Of a DNA stretch of 64,000 nt, positions 26,221 through 34,124 are shown in pieces. Numbering within the stretch: position 1 is the first letter of the stretch; each line of letters opens with the position of its first letter. The translations under genes were made by a program, and so were the position numbers. Location: contig NZ_BSOW01000007.1 of the NCBI RefSeq assembly GCF_030160715.1, forward strand, positions 62,001 to 126,000, read 5' to 3'. The notes beneath the pieces were generated by a model that saw only the letters and a program-made list of their open reading frames with translations, was not told the DNA's origin and searched no databases. This stretch comes from Bradyrhizobium iriomotense (GTDB lineage: Bacteria; Pseudomonadota; Alphaproteobacteria; Rhizobiales; Xanthobacteraceae).

Positions 26221-26949
26221 TTATGGATTGATGATTTTGTGCCTGATGGCGATCGCAACTGCATGCGTACGGTTGACGGCACCGAGCTTGCGCGCAGCGG
26301 TTGCAAGATGCTCTTCCGCGGTCCGCTGCGTGATGTGCAGGATCTCGCCGATCTCCCAGGCGGACTTGCCTTGCGAGGCCCAGGCGATCACCTCGCGCTC
26401 GCGCGGCGTTAGCAGCGCCGGCGGCGTCGGACGCGGATCGAGCAGGCGGCGGATGCGGTCGAAACCGTACATCGCCATCAGGTGCAGCGCCGGCTTGCTT
26501 CGCGCGTTGAGATCGAGATGAACGCCGCCGAGCGAAACGCCGGCCTCATAACCGGTCAGCCCGTGGATCGGCACGACGAAGCCGCGCGACATGCGGAAAT
26601 CGGTGGCGCGGTTCATCACCTCCACCGCACCGGGCTCGCGCTCGGCATCGTAAGGCGCTTCCGACCATTCGAAGGGATTCACCGACTGCCGGCACATCCG
26701 GATCACCGGATCGAAGCGGACGTAGTTCCTCTCGGTGTACATCCTGAACCATTCCGCCGGCCAGCGCTTCGCAAGCACCATCTGCTCGAAGTGCTGCTCC
26801 GGATTCGGCAATCCAGTGACGATGATGTGCTCGAAGCCGAAGCGGCCAAATGCCGCTTCAAGCGCGTCCATCGCATCCGGAACCTTGCTGTAGGCTTCCA
26901 GGCCTTCGATGAAGTCGAGTGCTTCGCGGCCATAGTCCACGGCGGACAT
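26221..26949 (-). CDS. bjaR: LuxR-family AHL-responsive transcriptional regulator (BjaR type)
   Basis: A 242-residue quorum-sensing regulator. The N-terminal autoinducer-binding domain (about 15-160) has the conserved W, Y, D, P and W pattern (RWPAEWFRMYTERNYVRFDPVIRMC...NPFEWSE). The C-terminal HTH (about 175-240) reads LTPREREVIAWASQGKSAWEIGEILHITQRTAEEHL. The start at 26949 gives the family length, with AGGAACG upstream; an earlier in-frame ATG adds a non-conserved tail. It precedes bjaI on the same strand and is its natural partner. Confidence 0.93.
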   Translation of the reverse strand: MSAVDYGREALDFIEGLEAYSKVPDAMDALEAAFGRFGFEHIIVTGLPNPEQHFEQMVLAKRWPAEWFRMYTERNYVRFDPVIRMCRQSVNPFEWSEAPYDAEREPGAVEVMNRATDFRMSRGFVVPIHGLTGYEAGVSLGGVHLDLNARSKPALHLMAMYGFDRIRRLLDPRPTPPALLTPREREVIAWASQGKSAWEIGEILHITQRTAEEHLATAARKLGAVNRTHAVAIAIRHKIINP

Positions 26950-27120
26950 CGGTTCGTTCCTGCCCCCTGGCTTCGTAGATTGCTTTGTAGCCTGACTCGG
27001 GCGTTGCCTCAATGCGCCGCCTCCGTAGTTTCACGGAACGCTCAGCTCTGAAGATTTAATCTACTTGTGGAAGAAGGGGGGTCAAGATACACCTGCATCG
27101 TCTGGAGCGGGAAAGCTACG

Positions 27121-27297
27121 ATGGAAAACGAGAACATCGCCCTCAACAGCGTGCTCGGCCTGGAACTCAACCGCGTGTTCTTCGCTGTGCGCGAGACCGC
27201 GAACAAACAGAAGATCATCGAGTTCGCGCGCGAGGTGCTGGAAGGCGAACGCGCCGGGCTGCCCGACAGCGTTTCGCCGGAAGGGCCGCTGCGCTAG
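27121..27297 (+). CDS. Small hypothetical protein divergent from bjaR
   Basis: A 58-residue acidic protein (MENENIALNSVLGLELNRVF...IIEFAREVLEGERAGLPDSV) predicted mainly helical, with no signal or motif I recognise. GGGAAAG precedes the ATG at 27121; an in-frame GTG at 27067 is a weaker start. Codon usage fits the genome. It is divergent from bjaR, so it may share its control region. Confidence 0.65.
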   Translation: MENENIALNSVLGLELNRVFFAVRETANKQKIIEFAREVLEGERAGLPDSVSPEGPLR

Positions 27298-27520
27298 AGC
27301 GCAGTTGCAGCAACCGCGCGGATGCAACCGCTCGCGCAATCTGCGCCCGCTTTCAATTCGAACGCACTGATTTTAGTCGAAACAATCTGACCGCGAGTTT
27401 CGAAGTCCCCTCCTCCCCTCCCGCCCTATTCACGTTGACAGGCATTTGCGGCTGGATGACATGACGCCTGTCGTGAGATGATCGTCACTCACGGTCGTCC
27501 ATCGGGGATTGTCCTAGAGC

Positions 27521-28459
27521 ATGATGACGCTGCGCCAGGTTGAAGTGATCCGTGCCGTGATGGTGACGGGGACCATTGGCGGCGCGGCGAAGCTGTTGAA
27601 CGTCTCGGCGCCCGGCATCAGCCGTCTCGTCAAATACACCGAACGCTCGCTCGGTATCCGCTTCTTCCAGCGCCAGAACGGACGCTACTTCCCGACGCCC
27701 GAGGCCGAGAACATTTTTGAGCAGATCAACGGCGTCTACAAGAAGGTCGACGATCTCTCCGAGATCATCTCCAAGATCGGCCGCGGCGGATTGTCGGAGC
27801 TGCGCATCGGCTCGGTGCCGAGCATCTCGCAGGTGATGGTGCCACGCGCGATCGAGCGCGTGCGGCGCCGCTATCCGGATCTCGGCATCGACATCAACAT
27901 CCTCAAGCTCGAGGAAGCGATCGACTATCTCCTGCTCGGCCGCGGCGAGTGCGTCGCGATGAGCTACCGCCTCGAACATTCCGGCCTCGACTTCATGCCG
28001 CTCGCCTCCGGCGAGCTCTATTGCATCGTGCCGCCGGGCCACGAGCTCGCCGGCCGCAAGCAGGTCTCGGCGGCCGAGATCACGCGCTATCCGCTGATCG
28101 GCATCGATCCGAACGATCCTTACGGGCGGATCATGGCCGAGATCTTTGCCCGTCACCGGCTCGACTACAACATCACCATCCGCGCCCGCTTCGGCACCAC
28201 GGTGTGCGCGCTGGTGAAGGCGGGCCTCGGGATCGCGATCATCGACCAGTTCACGGTCGCCCATGGCGGCTATCCCGGCATCGAGCTCTTGAAGATCACC
28301 GAGCCGACGCGGTTCGACACCTACATCGCGGTCAAGCGCGGCGCGCCGCTCTCGCTCCACGTCGAATATTTCATCGAGCAGCTCCGCGCCGAGATGCGTG
28401 CGGTCGAGCCCTCGCGCAACGGGGCGAAGGGCGTCGCGGCACGCGGACGCAAGAAATAA
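27521..28459 (+). CDS. LysR-family regulator of the quinate/shikimate operon
   Basis: A 312-residue LysR regulator: N-terminal HTH (1-60; LRQVEVIRAVMVTGTIGGAAKLLNVSAPGISRLVKYTERSLGIRFF) and a periplasmic-binding-like effector domain (about 90-295). It lies 131 bases upstream of the dehydrogenase gene on the same strand rather than divergent from it, so it may be co-transcribed or have its own promoter. Control of quinate/shikimate use is inferred from position. The C-terminus carries a basic tail (GAKGVAARGRKK). Confidence 0.92.
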   Translation: MMTLRQVEVIRAVMVTGTIGGAAKLLNVSAPGISRLVKYTERSLGIRFFQRQNGRYFPTPEAENIFEQINGVYKKVDDLSEIISKIGRGGLSELRIGSVPSISQVMVPRAIERVRRRYPDLGIDINILKLEEAIDYLLLGRGECVAMSYRLEHSGLDFMPLASGELYCIVPPGHELAGRKQVSAAEITRYPLIGIDPNDPYGRIMAEIFARHRLDYNITIRARFGTTVCALVKAGLGIAIIDQFTVAHGGYPGIELLKITEPTRFDTYIAVKRGAPLSLHVEYFIEQLRAEMRAVEPSRNGAKGVAARGRKK

Positions 28460-28590
28460 CTTTATGTTAGGTTTGTAGGATAAATGGGTAATTGTGTTAG
28501 GCAAGGGACCAGCTATCGTCGGGCTTGAGCTTTGCCTTTTTCCGCGCAACACCGCGTGGCGAAACACACACACCAAGACCAATCCGGATC

Positions 28591-29478
28591 ATGTCAACGC
28601 GCCGACCTGCCGCATCTCAGAAACTCCTCACCGGCCTGATCGGCGCGCCGATCGCGCATTCAGCCTCGCCTTCCATGCACGAGCGCGCCGCCGAGGCGCT
28701 GGGGCTGCGCGGCCACTACCAGCTCATCGAGGTCGCCGGCGCGGATTCTGCCGGCCTCAGCATGATGCTCGAGGGGGTGCGGCGGCTCGGCTTTGCCGGC
28801 GTCAACGTCACCTATCCCTACAAGGAAGCGGTGGTGCCGCTGCTCGACGAGCTTGCGCCTGGCGCAGCCGCCATGGGCGCGGTCAATACCGTCGTCGTCC
28901 GGGATGGCCGGCTGATCGGCCACAACACCGACACCACGGGATTTGCCCGCGCGGTGGCGCCGCTGCTGGCGCCCGCGGACAACGCGGTCGCCGTGATCGG
29001 CGCCGGCGGCGTCGGCAAGGCGATCGCCTTTGCACTGGCGAGCCAGAAGGTCTCCGACATCCGCATCGTCGACAGCGAGCCGGCGCGGGCCGAGAAACTC
29101 GCCTCGCTCCTGAACACGAACGGTACCAAGGTTGGCGCAAGGGTCGCTTCGAGCGTCGAGGATGCGCTCGAGGGCGCAACCGGCCTGATCAACGGCACGC
29201 CGGTCGGCATGCTGCCGAACCGGGACACGCCGGCGCCGCCAGCGCTGCTGCGTGCAAACCTCTGGGTCGCCGACGCCGTCTATTCACCGCTGATCACCCC
29301 GCTGCTCGCGGCCGCGCAGGCCAAGGGCGCGCGGATCATGACCGGCCGCGAGCTTGCGATCTACCAGGCCGCGGACGCGTTCGAACTGTTCACCGGCCTT
29401 GCCCCGTCGACCGAGATCATGGGAGAGGCTTTTGACGCCGTGATGGCGGCGCGTAGCGCCGCCTATCAGGCAGCCTGA
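28591..29478 (+). CDS. Quinate/shikimate dehydrogenase (AroE/YdiB family)
   Basis: A 295-residue enzyme oxidising shikimate or quinate with NAD(P). It has the substrate-binding SAS motif (IAHSASPSMH), the catalytic lysine K78 in VNVTYPYKEAV, D114 in HNTDTTG, and the Rossmann loop VIGAGGVGKAIAFAL. Located in an operon with dehydroshikimate dehydratase and a transporter, it is the catabolic rather than the biosynthetic AroE. The start at 28591 is chosen; the frame opens 22 codons earlier but without conserved residues. Cofactor preference (NAD, given E/D after strand two: RIVDSEPARAEK) is inferred. Confidence 0.92.
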   Translation: MSTRRPAASQKLLTGLIGAPIAHSASPSMHERAAEALGLRGHYQLIEVAGADSAGLSMMLEGVRRLGFAGVNVTYPYKEAVVPLLDELAPGAAAMGAVNTVVVRDGRLIGHNTDTTGFARAVAPLLAPADNAVAVIGAGGVGKAIAFALASQKVSDIRIVDSEPARAEKLASLLNTNGTKVGARVASSVEDALEGATGLINGTPVGMLPNRDTPAPPALLRANLWVADAVYSPLITPLLAAAQAKGARIMTGRELAIYQAADAFELFTGLAPSTEIMGEAFDAVMAARSAAYQAA

Positions 29479-29535
29479 CCAAAGCGGCCGGAAACAAGGC
29501 CGCTTGCAAAACTGAAGAGAAACGGGAGGAGTGAG

Positions 29536-30663
29536 ATGAAATCGACACTACTGGGCACACTGCTTGCAGTTGCCATGGCAACGAGCGCGTTCGCGCAGCC
29601 GATCAAGCTGGCCGACGTCGCCGAGCTGTCGGGCGGCGGCGCCACCGTCGGCACCAACTGGAAGAACGGCATCGATCTCGCGATCGAGGAGATCAACGCC
29701 AAGGGCGGCGTGCTCGGCCGCAAGCTCGAGGTCACCCATGCCGACTCGCAGTCCAATCCGGGCGTGGCCCGCGCGCAGGTGCAGAAGGCGCTCGACGCCG
29801 AGCCCTACGTGCTGCTCGGGCCCGGCTATTCCGGCTCGGTGAAGGTCACCGCGCCGCTCGCCGCCGAAGCCGGCATCGCGCAGATCATGGGCGGCGAAGC
29901 CGCCGAGCTGACGCAAGGAGGCAACAAGTTCTTGTTCCGCACCTCCTTCGGCCAGCAATCCTCGATGCCGAAGGTCGCCAAGTACATCCACGACGACATG
30001 AAGGCGAAAACGGTCGCGGTGGTCTGGGTCAACAATGATTTCGGCCGCGGCGGACGCGACGTCGTCGTCAAGGAGCTCGACCGCCTCGGCTCCAAGGTTG
30101 TCGCCGATCTCTCGACCGAAGCGGGACAAGCCGACTTCGCCGCCGACGTCGGCAAGATCAAGGCCGCCAATCCGGACGCTGTGTTCGTCTACCTCAACGA
30201 GGAAGAGAGCGCGCGCATCCTTAAAGAGCTGAAGCGCCAGGGCGTCACCGCGCCGCTGATGGGCGAGACCACGCTAATCGGCCAGAAGGTGATCGAGCTT
30301 GCCGGTGATGCCGCCAACGGTGCACGCGGCCATGTCGGCCTCACCACCGACGCGCCGGTCGACCTGATCAAGGGTTTCCGCGATCGGTTCTCCAAGAAGT
30401 ACAACTACGTGCCCGACCATAACGGCCTGAAAGGCTATCTCGCCGTCTACATGGTGAAGGCCACCACCGAGAAGATGGGCAAGGTCGACCCGAAGGCGTT
30501 CGCCGACACGCTGCACGGGCTGACCATCAAGGCCGCTGACGAGCCGGGCATTTTGATGGACGTCACCTTCAGCGAGACCGGCGACATCGATCGCCAGAGC
30601 TTTCTGGTCGAGGTCGTGGAAGGTAAGCAGGTCGTAAAGCAGGTGCTGCCGAAGGTGAAGTGA
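29536..30663 (+). CDS. Liv-type ABC transporter substrate-binding protein
   Basis: A 375-residue periplasmic protein with a signal peptide (MKSTLLGTLLAVAMATSAFA) and a type I periplasmic-binding fold (GGATVGTNWKNGIDLAIEEINAKGGVLGRKLEV; IKAANPDAVFVYLNEEESARILKEL). It is the receptor of the transporter encoded just downstream; by operon content the ligand is probably shikimate, quinate or dehydroshikimate. It is followed by two G-family hairpins that may stabilise its mRNA and set its level above the permeases. Confidence 0.9.
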   Translation: MKSTLLGTLLAVAMATSAFAQPIKLADVAELSGGGATVGTNWKNGIDLAIEEINAKGGVLGRKLEVTHADSQSNPGVARAQVQKALDAEPYVLLGPGYSGSVKVTAPLAAEAGIAQIMGGEAAELTQGGNKFLFRTSFGQQSSMPKVAKYIHDDMKAKTVAVVWVNNDFGRGGRDVVVKELDRLGSKVVADLSTEAGQADFAADVGKIKAANPDAVFVYLNEEESARILKELKRQGVTAPLMGETTLIGQKVIELAGDAANGARGHVGLTTDAPVDLIKGFRDRFSKKYNYVPDHNGLKGYLAVYMVKATTEKMGKVDPKAFADTLHGLTIKAADEPGILMDVTFSETGDIDRQSFLVEVVEGKQVVKQVLPKVK

Positions 30664-30670
30664 GGTCTTC

Positions 30671-30741
30671 GCCTCTCCCCGCCTGCGGGGAGAGGCGAGC
30701 GCTCTTCTCCCTCTCCCCGTAAGAACGGGGAGAGGGAGAAG
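30671..30741. repeat. Two family G hairpins between the binding-protein and permease genes
   Basis: GCCTCTCCCC-GCCTGC-GGGGAGAGGC (30671-30696) and a second stem with 17-base arms at 30704-30720 and 30725-30741 around AAGA. No T-run follows, so partial attenuation or 3'-end protection of the upstream message is more likely than full termination. Confidence 0.8.
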
Positions 30742-30765
30742 GGGGCTGAGCGGGGAGAGGGGAAA

Positions 30766-31641
30766 ATGTCCAATCTGTTCGACCTTCTGGTCGCGGGACT
30801 TGCCACAGGCGCGATCTACGCGTTGGTGGCGGTCGGCTTCACGCTGCTCTGGCAGACCTCGCAGACCATCAATTTCGCACAAGGCGAGTTCGTGATGCTG
30901 CCGGCGTTCCTGATGCTGGCGGTGATGCATGTGGGGGCACCGTTCTGGCTCGCCATCATCCTCGGCATCCTCTTGTCGATGATCCTGCTCGGCCTCGCCT
31001 TCAAGATGCTGCTGGTCGATCCGATGATGCGCCACGGCGTGCTGCCGCTCGCGATCGCCACCATGGCGCTGGCGATCGGCATCAAGGAGGCCGTGAAGCA
31101 GTTCTTCAGCGCCGAAGCCTCGCCCTTTCCCTCGATCGTGCCGACCGGCGACATTTCGGTTCTCGGCCATGCCATCTCGCTGCAAAGCATCGGCGTGCTC
31201 GTCGTCGCCATTCTCGCCGTCGTCGGACTGACCACGCTCCTGAACCGCACTTCGCTCGGCCACCAGATGCAGGCGGCGGCGCAGAACCCGACGGTTGCGC
31301 GCATCATCGGCGTGCCGGTCGAGCGGATGATCCTGCTGACCTTCCTGATCAACGCCTTCCTGGTCGCGCTGGCTTCGCTACTGATCACACCGATCTATCT
31401 GGCAAAATTCTCCTCCGGCGAGGTGCTGGGCCAGGCCGCCTTCATCGCCGCGATCGTCGGTGGCTTCAACCAGGTGCGCGGCGCGATTGCCGGCGGCCTC
31501 CTGATCGGCGTGCTCGACAATCTCGCGGCCTCCTACGTCTCGACGCAATATCGCGCCGCAGTGCCGCTGCTCGTCCTGATCATCGTCATCCTGTTCCGTC
31601 CCCAGGGCCTGCTCGGCCGCGCCGAGGAGCGCACGGTATGA
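30766..31641 (+). CDS. livH: Liv-type permease LivH of the quinate/shikimate operon
   Basis: A 291-residue inner-membrane permease with about eight hydrophobic segments; family features are VAVGFTLLWQTSQTINFAQGEFVMLPAFLM and AAIVGGFNQVRGAIAGGLLIGVLDNLAASYVS. It overlaps the livM start by four bases. Together with the binding protein and two ATPases it makes a complete importer. Confidence 0.93.
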   Translation: MSNLFDLLVAGLATGAIYALVAVGFTLLWQTSQTINFAQGEFVMLPAFLMLAVMHVGAPFWLAIILGILLSMILLGLAFKMLLVDPMMRHGVLPLAIATMALAIGIKEAVKQFFSAEASPFPSIVPTGDISVLGHAISLQSIGVLVVAILAVVGLTTLLNRTSLGHQMQAAAQNPTVARIIGVPVERMILLTFLINAFLVALASLLITPIYLAKFSSGEVLGQAAFIAAIVGGFNQVRGAIAGGLLIGVLDNLAASYVSTQYRAAVPLLVLIIVILFRPQGLLGRAEERTV

Positions 31642-32636
31642 CCGGATTTGCCAAACCCCTAAAGATCGCGCTTGGCCTCGCCGTCATCGCCGCGCTGATC
31701 GTCGTGCCCATGAACTTCAACCGCTATGGCCTGTTCATCCTGAGCCAGTGGGCCGTGATGACCATCGCCGCGATGGGGCTCAACCTCACGCTCGGCTATG
31801 CCGGCCAGGTGTCGCTGGCACAGGGCGCCTTCGTTGGCATCGGCGCCTATGCGGCCGCGATCATGACGACCCATGGCTGGCCGCTGCCCGCCGCGATCGC
31901 AGTCGCCATCGTGCTTAGCTTCGCGGTCGGCTGGGTGCTCGGTTATCCGGCGCTGCGCGTGCAGCACCACTACCTCGCCTTCGTCACGCTCGCCTTCTCC
32001 ACCCTCGCTTTCCTGGTGTTCCGCAACGAGAGTTGGCTCACGGGGGGCATCTACGGCATCTCCAATATTCCGCGGCCCCATATTTTCGGCATCGCCACCA
32101 ACAAGCCGCTGCCGTTCTACTATGTCTGCCTCGGCTCGCTTGCGATCGTATCGCTCGCGGTGTGGTGGCTGATCCGCTCGCCCTGGGGGCGTGCCTTCAT
32201 CGCGCTGCGCGAGAATCCGCTGCGCGCGCAGTCGCTCGGCGTCGATACCCGCCGCTATACGCTGATGGCGTTCGCGATCGGCTCGGCGCTCGGCGGCGTC
32301 GCCGGCGCGCTCTATGCGCCGCTGACGCAATATATCGATCCGGTGCCGTTCAACCTGTCGCTCTCGCTGGATCTGTTGATGATGGTGATCGTCGGCGGCG
32401 CCGGCTTCTACCTCGGTCCCTTCCTCGGCGCGATGATCGCGGTGCTGCTGCCGGAATGGCTTCGCTTCACCGAGGGCTACTATCTGATGCTCTACGCGAT
32501 CGCGGTGATGTTGCTGCTGATCTGGTCGCCGACGGGAATCCTGGGGATCCTCGATCGCTATATGGCCGCGCGGCGCACCAAGGCTGCGTCCGCGCTGCGT
32601 GCCGTCGCAAAATCTCGCCTGGAGACCGCGCAATGA
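31638..32636 (+). CDS. livM: Liv-type permease LivM of the quinate/shikimate operon
   Basis: A 332-residue permease with the LivM signature MGLNLTLGYAGQVSLAQGAFVGIGAYAAAI and the conserved VGGAGFYLGPFLGAMIAVLLPEW near the end. Overlaps both neighbours by four bases (ATGA), so the permease and ATPase genes are tightly coupled. Confidence 0.93.
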   Translation: MTGFAKPLKIALGLAVIAALIVVPMNFNRYGLFILSQWAVMTIAAMGLNLTLGYAGQVSLAQGAFVGIGAYAAAIMTTHGWPLPAAIAVAIVLSFAVGWVLGYPALRVQHHYLAFVTLAFSTLAFLVFRNESWLTGGIYGISNIPRPHIFGIATNKPLPFYYVCLGSLAIVSLAVWWLIRSPWGRAFIALRENPLRAQSLGVDTRRYTLMAFAIGSALGGVAGALYAPLTQYIDPVPFNLSLSLDLLMMVIVGGAGFYLGPFLGAMIAVLLPEWLRFTEGYYLMLYAIAVMLLLIWSPTGILGILDRYMAARRTKAASALRAVAKSRLETAQ

Positions 32637-33376
32637 GTGCGGTGCTCGAAGTCACGGACATCAAGAAGAACTTTGGCGGCATCAACGCGGTCGACGACGT
32701 CAGCTTCGACGTCCGCGAGGGCGAGATCCTCGGCCTGATCGGGCCGAACGGCTGCGGCAAGTCGACCCTGTTCAACTGCATCCTCGGCCAGCTCACGCCG
32801 AGCGGCGGCGAGGTCAAGCTCGACGGCAGGACCGTCACGGGCCTCCGCCCCTCCGAGCTCAACAAGCTCGGGGTCAGCCGCACCTTCCAGCTCTTGCAAG
32901 TGTTTCCAAAGCTCTCGGTGCGCGAGAACCTGATCCTTGCCGGGCAGGAGCACCAGGGCAACATGGCTTCGCGCCTCGTCGGCCGCTCCGACGCCGGGCT
33001 GACCGAGGCCGCCAACCAGATGATCGGCTTCTTCAAGCTCGACCATCTCGCTGCCGAGCCCGCCGGCGGCCTGTCCTACGGCCAGCAGAAGCTGCTCGAC
33101 GCCGCGATGGCCTTCATGGGCGGACCGCGGCTGGTGCTGCTCGACGAGCCCGCCGGCGGCGTGAACCCGACGATGCTCGCGGACCTCAAGGAACGCCTGA
33201 TCGCGATCAACCGCGAGAAGAACGCGACTTTCGTGGTGATCGAGCACAACATGGAATTCGTGATGTCGTTGTGCTCGCGCGTGATGGTGATGGCGGAAGG
33301 CAAGGTGCTGGCGATGGGGCGGCCGGACGAGGTCCGCAAGAACCCCGCCGTGATCGAAGCCTATCTCGGACATTGA
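32633..33376 (+). CDS. livG: Liv-type ATPase LivG of the quinate/shikimate operon
   Basis: A 247-residue ATPase: Walker A GPNGCGKST (about 37-45), signature LSYGQQKLLDAAMAF, Walker B LVLLDEPAGGVNP and the switch His in VVIEHNMEFV. The ATG at 32633 overlaps the livM stop. A much longer open frame runs upstream through livM in another register and is a shadow. Confidence 0.93.
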   Translation: MSAVLEVTDIKKNFGGINAVDDVSFDVREGEILGLIGPNGCGKSTLFNCILGQLTPSGGEVKLDGRTVTGLRPSELNKLGVSRTFQLLQVFPKLSVRENLILAGQEHQGNMASRLVGRSDAGLTEAANQMIGFFKLDHLAAEPAGGLSYGQQKLLDAAMAFMGGPRLVLLDEPAGGVNPTMLADLKERLIAINREKNATFVVIEHNMEFVMSLCSRVMVMAEGKVLAMGRPDEVRKNPAVIEAYLGH

Positions 33377-33386
33377 GGAGCCTGCG

Positions 33387-34124
33387 GTGAGCGACACCAT
33401 TCTCTCGGTTCACAATCTCGTCGGCGGCTACGGCAAGATGACCATCCTGAACGGCACGAGTTTCGCCGTGCCGCAGGCCACCATCACCACCATCATCGGT
33501 CCCAACGGCGCCGGCAAGTCGACCGTGTTCAAGGCAATCTTTGGTCTCTTGAAGCTGCGCGAGGGCAAGATCAGCTTTGCCGACCGCGACGTCACGAATT
33601 TGAGCCAGCGCGCGCTGCTCAATGCCGGTATCTGCTATGTCCCGCAGGGCCGCAACATCTTCCCCGAGCTGTCGGTACGCCACAATATCGAGCTCGGCGG
33701 CGTCGCAGCGGAGAAGGGCAACGATCTGCAGAGGCGTATCGAGGCCGCGCTCGACCTGTTCCCGGCGCTGCGGCGCAAGTCGGCGCAGCAGGCCTCGACG
33801 CTGTCGGGCGGCGAGCAGAAGCAGCTCGAGATCGCGCGCTCGCTGCTGCTCGAGCCAAAGCTCGTGCTGATCGACGAGCCATCGATCGGTCTGTCGCCGC
33901 TGATGGTGCAGCAGACTTTCGACATCCTCAAATCCCTGCGCGACCGCGGCGTGACGATCTTGATGATCGAGCAGAACGCGCGCTCGGCGCTGGAGATTTC
34001 TAATTTCGGCATCGTGCTCGAGCTCGGCCAGACCCGCATGTTCGACAAGGCCGAGCGGATTTTGAACGATCCCCGCATCGGGCAATTGTTCCTGGGCGGC
34101 GCCATGGAGGAAAGTGCGGCATGA
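33387..34124 (+). CDS. livF: Liv-type ATPase LivF of the quinate/shikimate operon
   Basis: A 245-residue ATPase with Walker A GPNGAGKST (about 36-44), signature LSGGEQKQLEIARSL, Walker B LVLIDEPSIGLSP and switch His replaced by Gln-like context (LMIEQNARSAL), as is normal for LivF. It overlaps the dehydratase gene by four bases, which ties transport and catabolism together. Confidence 0.93.
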   Translation: MSDTILSVHNLVGGYGKMTILNGTSFAVPQATITTIIGPNGAGKSTVFKAIFGLLKLREGKISFADRDVTNLSQRALLNAGICYVPQGRNIFPELSVRHNIELGGVAAEKGNDLQRRIEAALDLFPALRRKSAQQASTLSGGEQKQLEIARSLLLEPKLVLIDEPSIGLSPLMVQQTFDILKSLRDRGVTILMIEQNARSALEISNFGIVLELGQTRMFDKAERILNDPRIGQLFLGGAMEESAA